A stretch of DNA of 64,000 nt from RGIG2206 sp045577615 (GTDB lineage: Bacteria; Bacillota; Clostridia; Oscillospirales; Acutalibacteraceae): positions 6,955-70,954 of the forward strand of contig JAZNIT010000036.1 of the NCBI GenBank assembly GCA_045577615.1, read 5' to 3'. The position numbers and the translations under genes were made by a program. The notes below the pieces were generated by a model. That model did not search any database. It was not told where the DNA came from and worked only from the letters and a program-made list of their open reading frames with translations. Positions 1-9,431 of this stretch are shown piece by piece (position 1 is the first letter of the stretch; each line of letters begins with the position of its first letter).

Positions 1-136
1 CGGGAAGAAGCAGCTCTTTGCAGCGGCCCGTGTTTTTGACGTGCACCACTTGGGGCTGACCGTCAACCTCTACGTTAGCAATAAAACGGTTGGGGCGGCT
101 TATGAATTTGCCTTGCACAATTTTGCCGTATCGCAT
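1..136 (-). CDS. sfsA: SfsA family protein (sugar fermentation stimulation), N-terminal part, cut by window edge
   Basis: Only the first 45 codons are present; the gene runs off the left edge. The minus-strand reading from an ATG at 136 contains FISRPNRFIANVEVDG and HVKNTGRCKELLLP, the conserved N-terminal OB-fold block of SfsA proteins. A strong ribosome site (AAGGGGGTGG) lies just upstream of the ATG. SfsA is a putative nucleic-acid-binding protein first linked to maltose regulation in E. coli; its biochemical role is not settled. The identification rests on recognised sequence blocks, and the C-terminal catalytic-like region is not visible. Confidence 0.85.
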   Translation of the reverse strand, partial: MRYGKIVQGKFISRPNRFIANVEVDGQPQVVHVKNTGRCKELLLP

Positions 137-271
137 TATCCCACCCCCTTTTGTATAATACTATACCATAGCCGTACATTTTGCAAGGTTTGTTATATTA
201 TTTGCACTTGTATCCCCCGTTTTGCAGGTGTATAATATGTGTATACTTTACCGCCTTTGAGGAGCAACAGA

Positions 272-1147
272 ATGCAATTTAACCTTTTAACCGACCTGCA
301 TGTAGATATATGCCGCCCGTTTTTTGAGTTGACAAGCCATCCCACCTGCGATTACACAGTGGGTGGAGTTTTTATGTGGCGCGACCTGTACGATATTGAA
401 TTTGCCATAGATGAGGACGCCCTTTTTATCCGCTACCACGAGGAGGGCGGCGATATTTATTATGGCTTGCCCATTTGCAAAGACGTGGCCTCAGGGGTGA
501 AAAAACTCATTGCTCACGAAAAGGAGCAGGGCAGCAATATAATCCGCTTTTGTGCTATCCCGACCGAGTATACCCACTGCTTTGAGGGGCTTCAGGTGGT
601 CAACTCTTACCCACAGACGGAGCTTTTTGACTACCTTTATTCGTCCGAAGATTTAATCAACCTTTCGGGCAAAAGGTTCGGGGGTCAGCGCAATCTTATA
701 AGTCAGTTTGGCCGCCTTTTCCCCGACGGAAAATTTGAGGTGCTGAGTGAAGATAACCTTGACGAGGTGCGCGAGTTTTTTGACAGTTTTTCGTTGGCCG
801 ATTTGAACGAGGATAAAAACGCCGAAAACAATCTTGTGCGCCGGGTGCTTGAAAAGGATGACTTGTATGGAATGTTCGGCGGTGTGCTTTATGCCGAGGG
901 CAAGGTGGTTGGATTTTCGGCAGGTGAGATTTTGGGAGATACCCTTTACGTTCACATTGAAAAGGCCGACCGCAACGTGAAGGGGGCTTATCAAACCCTT
1001 AACAACCGCTTTGCCGCTCACTTTGGCAAGGGCGTGCAGTTTATCAACCGCGAGGATGACACGGGAGATTTGGGCCTGCGCAAGGCAAAGCTTGCATATC
1101 ATCCCATACGGTTGCTTGAAAAATTTGTGTTTGAAATTGAGATATAA
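272..1147 (+). CDS. DUF2156 / LPG synthase C-terminal-like protein
   Basis: A 291-residue protein resembling the DUF2156 family, a GNAT-like fold related to the C-terminal domain of lysyl-phosphatidylglycerol synthase. It has no membrane segments, so it is probably cytoplasmic. Typical blocks are the N-terminal FFELTSHPTCDYT and VGGVFMWRD, the middle Y.....LINLSGKRFGGQRN, and the C-terminal INREDDTGDLGLRKAKLAYHP. An in-frame upstream ATG at 239 exists, but the ATG at 272 follows GAGGAGCAACAG at good spacing and was chosen. It stands alone between sfsA (divergent) and hemZ (convergent). The substrate is unknown; stand-alone members are often called aminoacyl-tRNA-dependent transferase-like, which is not shown here. 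Confidence 0.8.
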   Translation: MQFNLLTDLHVDICRPFFELTSHPTCDYTVGGVFMWRDLYDIEFAIDEDALFIRYHEEGGDIYYGLPICKDVASGVKKLIAHEKEQGSNIIRFCAIPTEYTHCFEGLQVVNSYPQTELFDYLYSSEDLINLSGKRFGGQRNLISQFGRLFPDGKFEVLSEDNLDEVREFFDSFSLADLNEDKNAENNLVRRVLEKDDLYGMFGGVLYAEGKVVGFSAGEILGDTLYVHIEKADRNVKGAYQTLNNRFAAHFGKGVQFINREDDTGDLGLRKAKLAYHPIRLLEKFVFEIEI

Positions 1148-1150
1148 ATC

Positions 1151-1188
1151 AAAGCCTATGTGTGCATTGGCACACATAGGCTTTTTTT
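1151..1188 (+). terminator. Terminator of the DUF2156 gene, shared with convergent hemZ
   Basis: Stem AGCCTATGTGTGC / GCACACATAGGCT with loop ATTG, followed by seven T on the plus strand. The hemZ stop codon lies inside the T run, so the hairpin may act in both directions. Confidence 0.85.
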
Positions 1189-2653
1189 ACAATATTACGT
1201 CATCGTAGAAGGGCTTGATGCCATCCTTACGGCGCAAAATTTCGTCAAAATTTGAAATGTACTCGTAGGGGTACTTGTAGTTGAAAATGCGCTCGATGGT
1301 GTTTTCACCCTTTTTAAGCTTGGTAACACCTGAGGCGCCACAGCCTAAAACGGTGTGAGTTTCATCCATCATAAAAATGTTGTATAGGCATTCATAGCCT
1401 TTTTTTGCGTAGCCCGTGTTTTCGTGGTTGCCCACCGTTTTGGATTGGCGGTACAAATAGTAGGGCTCGTAATTGGGTTGCAGCCTCTCCCCCGTCATTT
1501 TGAGCATCTGACCTGCCGCCTTGGCCTGAAGGGCATCGGGCATCTCGCCGCCCGTGGTGAGGCGGGAGGAGCGTTTCATTGACAAGGTGTGCACCGTTAT
1601 GCTTTCGGGGTCGAGAGCAAGCACGCCGTCAAGGGTGCGCTCAAAGGATGCCACACTGTCATCAGGCAAGCCTGCAATCAAATCCATATTGATGTTATTC
1701 ATACCCACCTGACGGGCAAGGTTAAAGGCATCGATAGCCTCACTTGCGGTGTGGCGGCGACCGATGGCGCGCAGCACGTCGTCGTTGAGGGTTTGGGGAT
1801 TGATGGATATTCGGGTTGCGCCGCCGCGCAAAATGGCGCGCAGCTTGTCGGCAGTGATTGTATCGGGGCGACCTGCCTCCACAGTATACTCGGTGGATGA
1901 GGTGAGGTCAAAATTGCGGCTGACGCTATCCATCAATACTTCAAGTTGATCGGCCGACAAGGTGGTGGGGGTGCCGCCGCCAACATAGACGGTAGAGAGA
2001 TTGAGCCCAAGCTCGCGAGCAATTTTGCCCGTTACCTCTAACTCCTTACAAAGCAGCTTAACATAGTCGTCCATAAGCCCCATTGAATGCTCAACCGAAT
2101 GGCTGACAAAGGAGCAATAGCTGCAACGGGTGGGGCAAAAAGGTATGGCAAAGTATAGGCTGAAATCCTTGGGCTTAGAGGCTGCAATTATCTTTTGTTC
2201 ATTTTCTGATGCAGCGGTGCAAAGAGCAATCTTTTCGGTGGTGACAAGCAGCTTTTCGGCAAAGTATTGCTGTGCGCCTGCTACTCCCATTGTGTCGCTC
2301 AGGCGGCGCATCAGCTTGCCCGGTCGCACACCCGTGAGGATACCCCAGCCCGGGCGCAAATCGGTATATTCGCAGAGAATATCAAAAAGCAGCACCGCCA
2401 ACAGCCGCTCACATTCGGCGGTGTCTGCGGCGGCGCAGGTGCTTTGACCCTTGCGCTCAAAATCTCCCGCCTTGAACTGCACCAAAAGGGTTGCGACGCC
2501 TTCCTGCTCGGCAAGATAGGCTGCTGCCCACAGCTCATCGGCTGATGCCGCCTGAGGTGTGTCGAAAAGGGTGATTTTTTCAAAGGGGAAAAAGAGTCGG
2601 CAGATGTTCTCTAACTCATATTTAAAGGTGTTGTTAACCGTACAAAGTACCAT
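1187..2653 (-). CDS. hemZ: Coproporphyrinogen dehydrogenase HemZ (radical SAM)
   Basis: A 488-residue member of the oxygen-independent coproporphyrinogen oxidase group. The radical SAM CxxxCxxC motif is seen as CPTRCSYCSF (around residue 172), followed by the glycine-rich YVGGGTPTTL SAM-binding block and TVEAGRPDTI. HemZ proteins are longer than HemN/HemW and carry an N-terminal domain of about 150 residues, as here. Known chemistry of the relatives is oxidative decarboxylation of coproporphyrinogen III in anaerobic heme synthesis. No other heme genes are in the window, so the physiological role is inferred from family. The start overlaps the MBL hydrolase end by about 20 bases, suggesting co-transcription with it, dtd, rel and recJ. 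Confidence 0.9.
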   Translation of the reverse strand: MVLCTVNNTFKYELENICRLFFPFEKITLFDTPQAASADELWAAAYLAEQEGVATLLVQFKAGDFERKGQSTCAAADTAECERLLAVLLFDILCEYTDLRPGWGILTGVRPGKLMRRLSDTMGVAGAQQYFAEKLLVTTEKIALCTAASENEQKIIAASKPKDFSLYFAIPFCPTRCSYCSFVSHSVEHSMGLMDDYVKLLCKELEVTGKIARELGLNLSTVYVGGGTPTTLSADQLEVLMDSVSRNFDLTSSTEYTVEAGRPDTITADKLRAILRGGATRISINPQTLNDDVLRAIGRRHTASEAIDAFNLARQVGMNNINMDLIAGLPDDSVASFERTLDGVLALDPESITVHTLSMKRSSRLTTGGEMPDALQAKAAGQMLKMTGERLQPNYEPYYLYRQSKTVGNHENTGYAKKGYECLYNIFMMDETHTVLGCGASGVTKLKKGENTIERIFNYKYPYEYISNFDEILRRKDGIKPFYDDVIL

Positions 2654-3284
2654 TTCTAGCCATCCTTATATATGGATTGGTGTGTTTTTCTGTTTTAATA
2701 TCTGAGATGGGGCCGTGACCTGAGCAAAGGGTCAGGCTTTCATCCATTTCGCTGAGTTTTATAAGGGAATCGGCCATTATAGCCGCGTCACCCGTGGGAA
2801 AGTCTACCCTGCCCATACCGCCTGCGAAAAGGGTGTCGCCGCTGAATATGACATCATCACCCACAAAGCAGACACAGCCTGCGCTATGCCCCGGTGTGTG
2901 GATGACGGTGAGGGCTTCGCCGCCGACGTCAAGGGTCATTCCGTGGGTGAGCAGAAGGTCGGCATTGCCGCATTCCTGCTTGTCGAAGTAGTAGGACGAC
3001 ACGAAATAAAAAAGGCTGTCGTCGGGGTTTTGCAGGCCGCACTCGTCGGCCTGATGAATGGCAATTTGGGCACCCGTCAGCCTCTTGAGAGGCAGTGCGC
3101 CAAGCAGATGGTCGCTGTGGCGGTGGGTGAGCAAAATATACTTAAGCTTGGCACCCAGCTTGGCGGCAGCGTTGTAGCCGTCGGTACCCTCATAGCCGGG
3201 GTCGATGACGGCGCAATCACCGTTTTTGCCATAGATTATATAAGTATTGCAGCAGGAATTCTGAATAAAGGACTGATATTTCAC
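2634..3284 (-). CDS. MBL-fold metallo-hydrolase (glyoxalase II-like)
   Basis: A 216-residue soluble protein with the metal-binding HxHxDH motif as THRHSDHLLG (about residue 54), HTPGHSAGCVCF and FSGDTLFAGGMGRVDFPTGD downstream, all hallmarks of hydroxyacylglutathione hydrolase-like metallo-beta-lactamase fold enzymes. In Firmicutes this gene commonly sits between dtd and hemZ in exactly this order (rel-dtd-MBL-hemZ). The substrate is not known; a thioester or persulfide is plausible. Starts five bases from dtd and overlaps hemZ. Confidence 0.88.
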   Translation of the reverse strand: MKYQSFIQNSCCNTYIIYGKNGDCAVIDPGYEGTDGYNAAAKLGAKLKYILLTHRHSDHLLGALPLKRLTGAQIAIHQADECGLQNPDDSLFYFVSSYYFDKQECGNADLLLTHGMTLDVGGEALTVIHTPGHSAGCVCFVGDDVIFSGDTLFAGGMGRVDFPTGDAAIMADSLIKLSEMDESLTLCSGHGPISDIKTEKHTNPYIRMARNGTLYG

Positions 3285-3288
3285 GCTA

Positions 3289-3744
3289 TCACCTTTTGAT
3301 TATTTCGTCGGAGTCGAGCATTACGGTGACGGGGCCGTCGTTGATAAGCTCGACCTGCATATCGGCGCCAAAAACTCCTCGGGCGGTTTTAATCCCAAGC
3401 TCCTCGGTTTTAGCGCAAAAACACTCATAAAGTCGGTTGGCCTTTTGAGGCTCGCAAGCGCCCGTGAAGGAGGGACGGTTGCCCTTGCGGCAATCGGCAT
3501 ACAATGTGAACTGGGACACGGCGAGAAAGCTGCCGCCTATGTCGGCAACACTTTTGTTCATCTTGCCGTCGGCATCCTCAAACACGCGCATGGCAGATAC
3601 CTTTTGGGCCATTTTTTCGCAAATTATCTCGTCATCCTCGGGGGCTACACCCACAAGAATGAGAAAGCCGCTGTCGATTTTGCCGACTACCTCGCTCTCA
3701 ACTGTGACCGAGGCCTTTTTGACACGCTGAACAAGCAGACGCAT
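3289..3744 (-). CDS. dtd: D-aminoacyl-tRNA deacylase
   Basis: A 151-residue protein of usual DTD length. It begins MRLLVQRVKKASVTV, contains the SQFTLYADCRKGNRPSF block (the SQFTL catalytic stretch) and ends with NDGPVTVMLDS, which carries the Gly-Pro chirality-selecting motif (here GPVTV). It hydrolyses D-amino acids from mischarged tRNA. The ATG overlaps the rel stop codon (TAATG arrangement), so translation is probably coupled. The rel-dtd pairing is a common Firmicutes arrangement. Confidence 0.95.
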   Translation of the reverse strand: MRLLVQRVKKASVTVESEVVGKIDSGFLILVGVAPEDDEIICEKMAQKVSAMRVFEDADGKMNKSVADIGGSFLAVSQFTLYADCRKGNRPSFTGACEPQKANRLYECFCAKTEELGIKTARGVFGADMQVELINDGPVTVMLDSDEIIKR

Positions 3745-5918
3745 TATAACACCGGCCTTTCTACCGATAATACTCCGTTGATTGCCGAAAGTTTGGCAAT
3801 AACCGATTTAAGATGCTCAACACCCTCGACACATACGGTAAGGTCGATGGCGCAGTTGCCATCCTTAAGCTGACGGGCGGTAACTGCCGTCATCTTGATG
3901 CGCATATTGAGCACGGCGGTGGATACATCCACCAAAATGCCGTCGCGGTCGATGGCGTGCACCTGCAAGCCGGCACAGAAGGACTTGCTTCTTGTGACCG
4001 ACCAATGGGCGGGAATCCATCTGCCCGGCTCATCGGCAAGGCTTAAATCCTTGGGCACGTTGGTGCAATCGCGCTTGTGCACCGACACACCGTGGCCGCG
4101 TGTGATAAAGCCGATAATGCTGTCGCCCGGCAGGGGTGAGCAGCAGCGTGAAAGCTTTACAAGGCAGTTGTCGATGCCCTCCACAACAACGCCGTCGGAA
4201 GATGCCGACTCGTTGTCAGAGGATACCATTGCTGCGATATCTTTTTGAGGCTTTTGACGGAATCTGTCCTTAATAGAAGGAACGATGTTGGAGAAAATCA
4301 AGCCGCCGTAGCCGATTTTTGCATAGAAATCGTCGGGGGTGGAGCATTGATATCGTTCAGCCAAATCGGCAATGAGGGCTTCGTAATCCTCATCACTTAT
4401 ACGAACGTTGGCCTGACGGAGCGAACGCTCAACCTCTGCCTTGCCCGTTTCGATATTCTCGGAGCGGCGCTCCTTTTTAAACCAGGCGCGGATTTTACTT
4501 CTTGCCTCGCTGGTTTTTACTATTTTAAGCCAATCTCTGCTTGGGCCACGGTCGGCCTGAGAGGTGGTTATAATTTCGATAACGTCACCCGTTGAAATCT
4601 GATATTCAAGTGGCACGATGCGGCCTGCCACCTTGGCGCCCACCATTTTGTTGCCAACCGCCGAGTGAATGGCATAGGCAAAATCGATGACGGTACTGCC
4701 TACGGGCAGGCTGATAACGTCACCCTTGGGGGTAACGCCGAAAACATCCTCGGGAGCCAGATCGGTCTTGATGGTTTGCACGATTTCGCCTACATCGTCG
4801 GAGTCGTTTTGAGATTCCAGCAACTGTCTTATCCAGGCGAGGCGCTCCTCAAAGCGCTCGTCAGAGCCGCTGATACCCGACTTATACTTCCAGTGGGCGG
4901 CGATTCCGTATTCGGCAGTGTGGTGCATATCCCAAGTGCGGATTTGTATCTCGAAGGGCAGCCCCTCACGGCTGATAACGGTGGTGTGCAGTGACTGATA
5001 AAGGTTGGATTTGGGGGTGGAGATGTAGTCTTTAAAGCGGCCCGGGATAGGACGGAACATCTCGTGAACAAGGCCCAGAACGTTGTAGCAGTCGGTAACT
5101 GTGTTGACGATAACGCGCAGGGCATAAATGTCGTAAATTTCTTCAAACTGCTTGTTTTGCATATACATCTTGCGGTATATGCCGTGAATGGATTTTACGC
5201 GGCCCTCGATAGAAAGGTTGGGGATAGCATCCCCAAGGCGCTCTTTAATGCGCTCCTTGATGCTTTGAATGAAGGTGTCGCGATATTTACGGTTGGCCTC
5301 AAGCTGATTTTCAATTTCTTCATAGCCGATGGGGTCAAGGTAGGAGATAGCCAGATCCTCAAGCTCTTCCTTAACGGCGCGGATACCCAAGCGGTGTGCG
5401 ATGGGTGCATAAATTTCAATGGTTTCAAGAGATTTTTCAAGCTGTTTGTAGGTGCTTTGCGCCTTCAGTGTGCGCATATTGTGCAGGCGGTCGGCAAGCT
5501 TAATGATGATAACGCGAATATCCGCCGCCATTGCAATAAGCATTTTGCGGATATTCTCGGCCTGCTGCTCCTCGCGAGAGGCAGTGTCAATCTTACCAAG
5601 CTTGGTAACGCCCTCAACAAGCAGAGCCACGTTTTCACCGAATTGGCGCTTTACGTCCTCGGCGGTCATGGCGGTATCCTCAACGGCATCGTGAAGAAGC
5701 GCTGCCTCTACCGATTCGCTGTCCATACCAAGGGAGATTACAATTTCGGCCACCTTCAGGGGATGCCAGAAATACTCTTCACCCGACAGACGCAGCTGAC
5801 CCTCGTGGGCCGCCTTTGCCACGTCGTAGGCGCGCTGAATGGCGGCGGTATCGTAATTGCCGCCTTGCTTTTTCATCGCTTCAAGCAATATTTCCATTCC
5901 GTTTTCAAGAGTTTGCAT
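3744..5918 (-). CDS. rel: Bifunctional (p)ppGpp synthetase/hydrolase RelA/SpoT
   Basis: A 724-residue long RSH protein. Visible in order are the HD hydrolase (HPLKVAEIVISLG, ALLHDAVEDT, ADRLHNMRTL), the synthetase region (RVIVNTVTDCYNVLG, FKDYISTPKSNLYQSLHT, EIQIRTWDMHHTAEYGIAAHW), a TGS domain (DVFGVTPKGDVISLPVGST), a zinc-finger/CC region (KLSRCCSPLPGDSIIGFI) and a C-terminal ACT domain (VHAIDRDGILVDVST). The HD motif is intact, so the enzyme should both make and degrade the alarmone. The start has AAGGAG nine bases upstream of ATG. It lies 25 bases downstream of recJ in the same direction. Confidence 0.96.
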   Translation of the reverse strand: MQTLENGMEILLEAMKKQGGNYDTAAIQRAYDVAKAAHEGQLRLSGEEYFWHPLKVAEIVISLGMDSESVEAALLHDAVEDTAMTAEDVKRQFGENVALLVEGVTKLGKIDTASREEQQAENIRKMLIAMAADIRVIIIKLADRLHNMRTLKAQSTYKQLEKSLETIEIYAPIAHRLGIRAVKEELEDLAISYLDPIGYEEIENQLEANRKYRDTFIQSIKERIKERLGDAIPNLSIEGRVKSIHGIYRKMYMQNKQFEEIYDIYALRVIVNTVTDCYNVLGLVHEMFRPIPGRFKDYISTPKSNLYQSLHTTVISREGLPFEIQIRTWDMHHTAEYGIAAHWKYKSGISGSDERFEERLAWIRQLLESQNDSDDVGEIVQTIKTDLAPEDVFGVTPKGDVISLPVGSTVIDFAYAIHSAVGNKMVGAKVAGRIVPLEYQISTGDVIEIITTSQADRGPSRDWLKIVKTSEARSKIRAWFKKERRSENIETGKAEVERSLRQANVRISDEDYEALIADLAERYQCSTPDDFYAKIGYGGLIFSNIVPSIKDRFRQKPQKDIAAMVSSDNESASSDGVVVEGIDNCLVKLSRCCSPLPGDSIIGFITRGHGVSVHKRDCTNVPKDLSLADEPGRWIPAHWSVTRSKSFCAGLQVHAIDRDGILVDVSTAVLNMRIKMTAVTARQLKDGNCAIDLTVCVEGVEHLKSVIAKLSAINGVLSVERPVL

Positions 5919-5942
5919 ATACCGTCGCTCCTTTCAGCAGGC

Positions 5943-7940
5943 TTAGTTAAGCCGTCTGTAAATTTCTGAATTTTCAAGCTGCAGCTTGCCCTCAACAGCA
6001 TTGAGAGTGAGCTGAATATTGCCGCCGTCGCAGGTGTAGCTTATGATGCCAAGCTGACTAAGCACCTCCACAGCGGCGCGGGTTGCAAAATAACCCAGTG
6101 TGCACTGCATTGCCAAAGCCTCCTCATTGCCCGAAAACCCGCTTTGGGCAGCACGGTAGACCTTGATTATATCATCACGGGAAAGGGTTGCAGTTCCCGT
6201 ATCCTCGTTGCGCATAAGGCGTTCGAACAATCTTATCTGTGACAAGGTTTCATCCTCATCCACGCCTGCAGGGCGGATGCCTTTGACGGTTATAGTCACC
6301 TGCTCGTGGCCCATATACTCTGAAATTTCGGCGTTGACGGCAAGGTCAACCTTATCCCCCTTGCGATAGCCAAGGCGGTCGGCTGAACAGCCGAAAAGCA
6401 TTGCGTTCACAGAGCCGCCGTCACGGCTGACCTCGAGTCTTAAGTGGCCACCGTTGCCAACGGGGGTGATGCGGTCGATGGTCATATCAAACAGGCCGAA
6501 GACGGGCAAGGGGTTGCCCACACCAAAGGGTGCCAAGGCATCCAACGAGTGAACCATTGCAGGGGTAAAGGCGGTGGGGCGCAGACGGCAGTCAATATTA
6601 AGCACGTCGAAAGGCATATCGTCATATCGTTCGGCAGCATATTGATTGATGGCCCGTCTGAACTCATCCACATTTTCCATTTTAAGTGAAACGCCTGCTG
6701 CCTGTGCGTGACCGCCGAAGCGAGTGAGCAAATGGGAGCAAGATGAAATGGCATCGTAAAGTGAGAACTCGCCCACACTGCGAGCCGAGCCGACGGCAAT
6801 TCCGTCCTCATTGGACAGAACGATGGCAGGTCGGCCGTATCGGTTGCAAATTCGTGATGCAACGATGCCGATAACTCCGTGATGCCAGCCCTCGCCGTAG
6901 ACCACGATTACCCTGTCGTACTGCATTCCCTCTTTTTCAATAAGGGCAGTTGCCTGTTCGGAAATATCACGCTCAAGCTGTTGGCGAAGGACGTTGGCCT
7001 CGTTAATTTCGGCAGCCAAGGCTGCGGCGGCCGACTCATCCTCTTCGGTGAGCAGCCTTACGGCGCGAAGACAGCTGCCCACTCTGCCTGCTGCATTAAG
7101 TCGGGGAGCAATGCCGTAGCTGACGGTGGTGGCTGTGATGCCTCTTTTGCGCAGAGAAGCCACATCCATAACCGCTCTGACGCCGGCACGATTTTCAATA
7201 TTTTCAACACCGCGCTTTACAATAAGGCGGTTTTCGTCGGTAAGCTTCATAACGTCGGCAATGGTGCCGATGGCGGCAAGGTCGGCATAGAGGCCGCACA
7301 ATTCTTCACCGCTGACGCCCTCAAGTCCGCAAACCACCTTGAAGGCAACGCCTGCGCCTGCATACTCTTTAAAGGTGCTTGGGCAATCTTCACGGTGGGG
7401 GTCAACAACCGCCACTGCATCGGGCAGTTGACCCTGAGGCAGGTGGTGGTCGGTAACGACGGTGTCGATGCCCAAAGAGGTCGCGTGTGCCACCTCTTTA
7501 ACAGCAGTTATACCGTTGTCAACTGTGATTATAAGTTTAACGCCCTCACTGTGCATAAGGTCGACGGCGGCAATGCTTATGCCATAGCCCTCTGACCTTT
7601 CAGGCACCTTGTAGGAAACGTCGGCTCCTCTGCTTTTGAGGTATGTATATAAAATTGCGGTGGAGGTAACTCCGTCGGCATCGTAGTCGCCGTAAACACA
7701 GATTTTCTCATTCTGCTCAATAGCGGTGTTGATGCGCTCGCAGGCCTTATCCATATCCAAAAGCTCGAATGGGTCGCCAAGCTGCTGATCGTCAGACAAA
7801 AATTCCTCAACCTCAAAAGGGTCGCAAAGGCCCCTTGAAACCAATATAAGCGCAACGAGTGCGTCAATGTCGCACTCCTCGGCAAGTTCACTTGCAAGAG
7901 CCTTGTCATAGGGTGCGACAAGCCATCTTTTTCTGCTCAA
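5943..7940 (-). CDS. recJ: Single-stranded-DNA exonuclease RecJ
   Basis: About 665 residues with DHH-family motifs in order: YGDYDADGVTSTAILYT (motif I), TDHHLPQG (the DHH motif), AGAGVAFKV, and the DHHA1 block RFGGHAQAAGVSLK, followed by an OB-like domain (VEISEYMGHEQVTITVKG region). RecJ degrades ssDNA 5' to 3' in recombination and base-excision repair. Two starts are possible: a GTG at 7949, which overlaps the GGAG ribosome site, and a TTG at 7940, which lies eight bases from it. I chose 7940 for spacing. It is first in the recJ-rel-dtd-MBL-hemZ run. Confidence 0.93.
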   Translation of the reverse strand: MSRKRWLVAPYDKALASELAEECDIDALVALILVSRGLCDPFEVEEFLSDDQQLGDPFELLDMDKACERINTAIEQNEKICVYGDYDADGVTSTAILYTYLKSRGADVSYKVPERSEGYGISIAAVDLMHSEGVKLIITVDNGITAVKEVAHATSLGIDTVVTDHHLPQGQLPDAVAVVDPHREDCPSTFKEYAGAGVAFKVVCGLEGVSGEELCGLYADLAAIGTIADVMKLTDENRLIVKRGVENIENRAGVRAVMDVASLRKRGITATTVSYGIAPRLNAAGRVGSCLRAVRLLTEEDESAAAALAAEINEANVLRQQLERDISEQATALIEKEGMQYDRVIVVYGEGWHHGVIGIVASRICNRYGRPAIVLSNEDGIAVGSARSVGEFSLYDAISSCSHLLTRFGGHAQAAGVSLKMENVDEFRRAINQYAAERYDDMPFDVLNIDCRLRPTAFTPAMVHSLDALAPFGVGNPLPVFGLFDMTIDRITPVGNGGHLRLEVSRDGGSVNAMLFGCSADRLGYRKGDKVDLAVNAEISEYMGHEQVTITVKGIRPAGVDEDETLSQIRLFERLMRNEDTGTATLSRDDIIKVYRAAQSGFSGNEEALAMQCTLGYFATRAAVEVLSQLGIISYTCDGGNIQLTLNAVEGKLQLENSEIYRRLN

Positions 7941-8063
7941 AAATATCACTCCGAAAAATAGTTATAAGTATAAAGTTTATTTTATCACATTTTGTCAGCA
8001 AGAGCAATATTTATTTGTTTACAAAAATCAAAATACTTATAGATCTCAAACGACATCAGTTGC

Positions 8064-8093
8064 TTGACATAAACCGTCTGTTGATGTTATAAT
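8064..8093 (+). promoter_or_regulatory. Sigma-70/A-type promoter for darA-holB-ricT
   Basis: TTGACA at 8064-8069 and TATAAT at 8088-8093, with an 18-base spacer. A ribosome site (AAGGAGG) and ATG follow at 8126. No gene lies between recJ and darA; the remaining intergenic sequence is AT-rich with no other recognisable element. Confidence 0.75.
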
Positions 8094-8125
8094 AATTATA
8101 TGAAAACACAAGGAGGTTTCGCTGT

Positions 8126-8446
8126 ATGAAACTTATTTTTGCAATAGTTAACAATGATGATGCACCTTCGGTATCCTCCGCCCTGACCAAATCGGGCTAT
8201 TCAGTTACCAAGCTTGCAACCACCGGCGGCTTTTTGAAGGTTGGCAACACCACCTTCCTTATCGGTGTTGATGAGCAAAAGGTTGACGCCGTGCTTGAAA
8301 TCATCCGCAAGTATTCAAGCAAGCGCACCCAGCTTTTGCCCGATATGGCTGCATACAGTGGCGAGTTTATGGCCTCTACCGTTGAAGTTACCGTTGGCGG
8401 TGCAACCATATTTGTAACCGATGTTGAAAGGTTTGAAAAGCTGTGA
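8126..8446 (+). CDS. darA: Cyclic di-AMP receptor DarA/PstA (PII-like)
   Basis: A 106-residue protein starting MKLIFAIVNNDDAPSVSSAL and carrying VTKLATTGGFLKVGNTTFLIG, the signature of the PII-like cyclic-di-AMP receptor family. The usual length is about 109 residues. It is a small trimeric cytosolic signal receptor; its effector target is not established in most species. The neighbourhood darA-holB-ricT is the conserved Firmicutes order. It overlaps the holB start by four bases, so translation is likely coupled. Confidence 0.93.
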   Translation: MKLIFAIVNNDDAPSVSSALTKSGYSVTKLATTGGFLKVGNTTFLIGVDEQKVDAVLEIIRKYSSKRTQLLPDMAAYSGEFMASTVEVTVGGATIFVTDVERFEKL

Positions 8447-9396
8447 GCTTTAGCAGCTTTGTAGGCAATGGCGAAGTAATATCACGCTTAAAATCCATGA
8501 TTGAGGGGGCTCGCTTGCCTCACGCCCTGATTATTGAGGGTGCAGAGGGGTCAGGCCGTCTTACCCTTGCCAAGCTGATTGCTCGCGCTGCCGCCTGCAC
8601 AGGGGATAATCCCCCTTGCGGCAGATGCTCATCCTGCCTTGCAGGTCAATCCCCCGACGTGTCGGTGGTTTTGCCCGACAAGTCGGCCATCACTGTTGAC
8701 CAAATTCGCAGTGTGCGTGAGGATGCGTATATCCTGCCCAACCAATCGGCCAAGCGTGTTTTTATAATTCCCGACGCCCAGCTTATGAATGCTCAGGCGC
8801 AAAACGCTTTACTTAAGGTGCTTGAGGAGCCGCCTAAGTCGGCTATGTTTATTCTCACCTGCAATTATACCCGTCAGCTGCTTGGCACCGTTGTGTCACG
8901 CTCGGCGGTGTTTTCTCTTACTGCGCCCGCCGTTGACGAGGCGGTGCAGTATATTCTTGCCAACCACCCCCAATATGAGGAGAGTGAAGTGCGCTCTGCC
9001 TGCCGCGGCGGCACCATTGGTGATGCGCTGGATATTTTGGCAGGGGCTCGCGGCTATATTGCCGACGGCGAGCGATTGGCGGCGTTGCTGCTTGAAAACG
9101 AAATTGAGCTGCACAAGGCTATGAAAACCTATGAGCGCGACAGATCCGCTCAAAAGGGTGTGGCCGAGGCTATGTTTACCGTTATGCACGATGCCCTTAA
9201 TATGCGCTGCGGCAGTGCGTCCCCCTTTGAGCAGGACGACGTGCGCCGTCTGCTTGCCGCATCCCTTACGGCAGAGCAGCTGCTTGAGTTGTGCAAAATT
9301 TGCCGTCGTGCTGCCGAGGATTGCGAGTCCAATATGGGCGGCGGTCTGTTTATTACCTGCTTTTGCGCGGCCTTGTTTGCCGCTCTTGAAAATTGA
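8443..9396 (+). CDS. holB: DNA polymerase III delta-prime subunit
   Basis: A 317-residue AAA+ clamp-loader subunit starting with GTG inside the end of darA. It shows FSSFVGNGEVISRLKSM, the Walker-like region EGAEGSGRLTLAKL, a zinc module CTGDNPPCGRCSSCLAG (four Cys), a sensor region NALLKVLEEPP and VVSRSAVF. The P-loop is degenerate (SGRLTL instead of SGKT), as is usual for delta-prime. It works with DnaX and HolA to load the host beta clamp. The gene order fits holB of Firmicutes. Confidence 0.93.
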   Translation: MSFSSFVGNGEVISRLKSMIEGARLPHALIIEGAEGSGRLTLAKLIARAAACTGDNPPCGRCSSCLAGQSPDVSVVLPDKSAITVDQIRSVREDAYILPNQSAKRVFIIPDAQLMNAQAQNALLKVLEEPPKSAMFILTCNYTRQLLGTVVSRSAVFSLTAPAVDEAVQYILANHPQYEESEVRSACRGGTIGDALDILAGARGYIADGERLAALLLENEIELHKAMKTYERDRSAQKGVAEAMFTVMHDALNMRCGSASPFEQDDVRRLLAASLTAEQLLELCKICRRAAEDCESNMGGGLFITCFCAALFAALEN

Positions 9397-9431
9397 TATG
9401 TAGTCGCTGTAACGACAGAATGGAGTATAAA

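Noticed and set aside
653..1177. 174-codon open frame opposite the DUF2156 gene
   Set aside because: No ribosome site and no recognisable protein family; it is a shadow of the GC-biased plus-strand gene.
5064..5969. 301-codon open frame opposite rel
   Set aside because: Lies within a clear rel gene and matches no family pattern.
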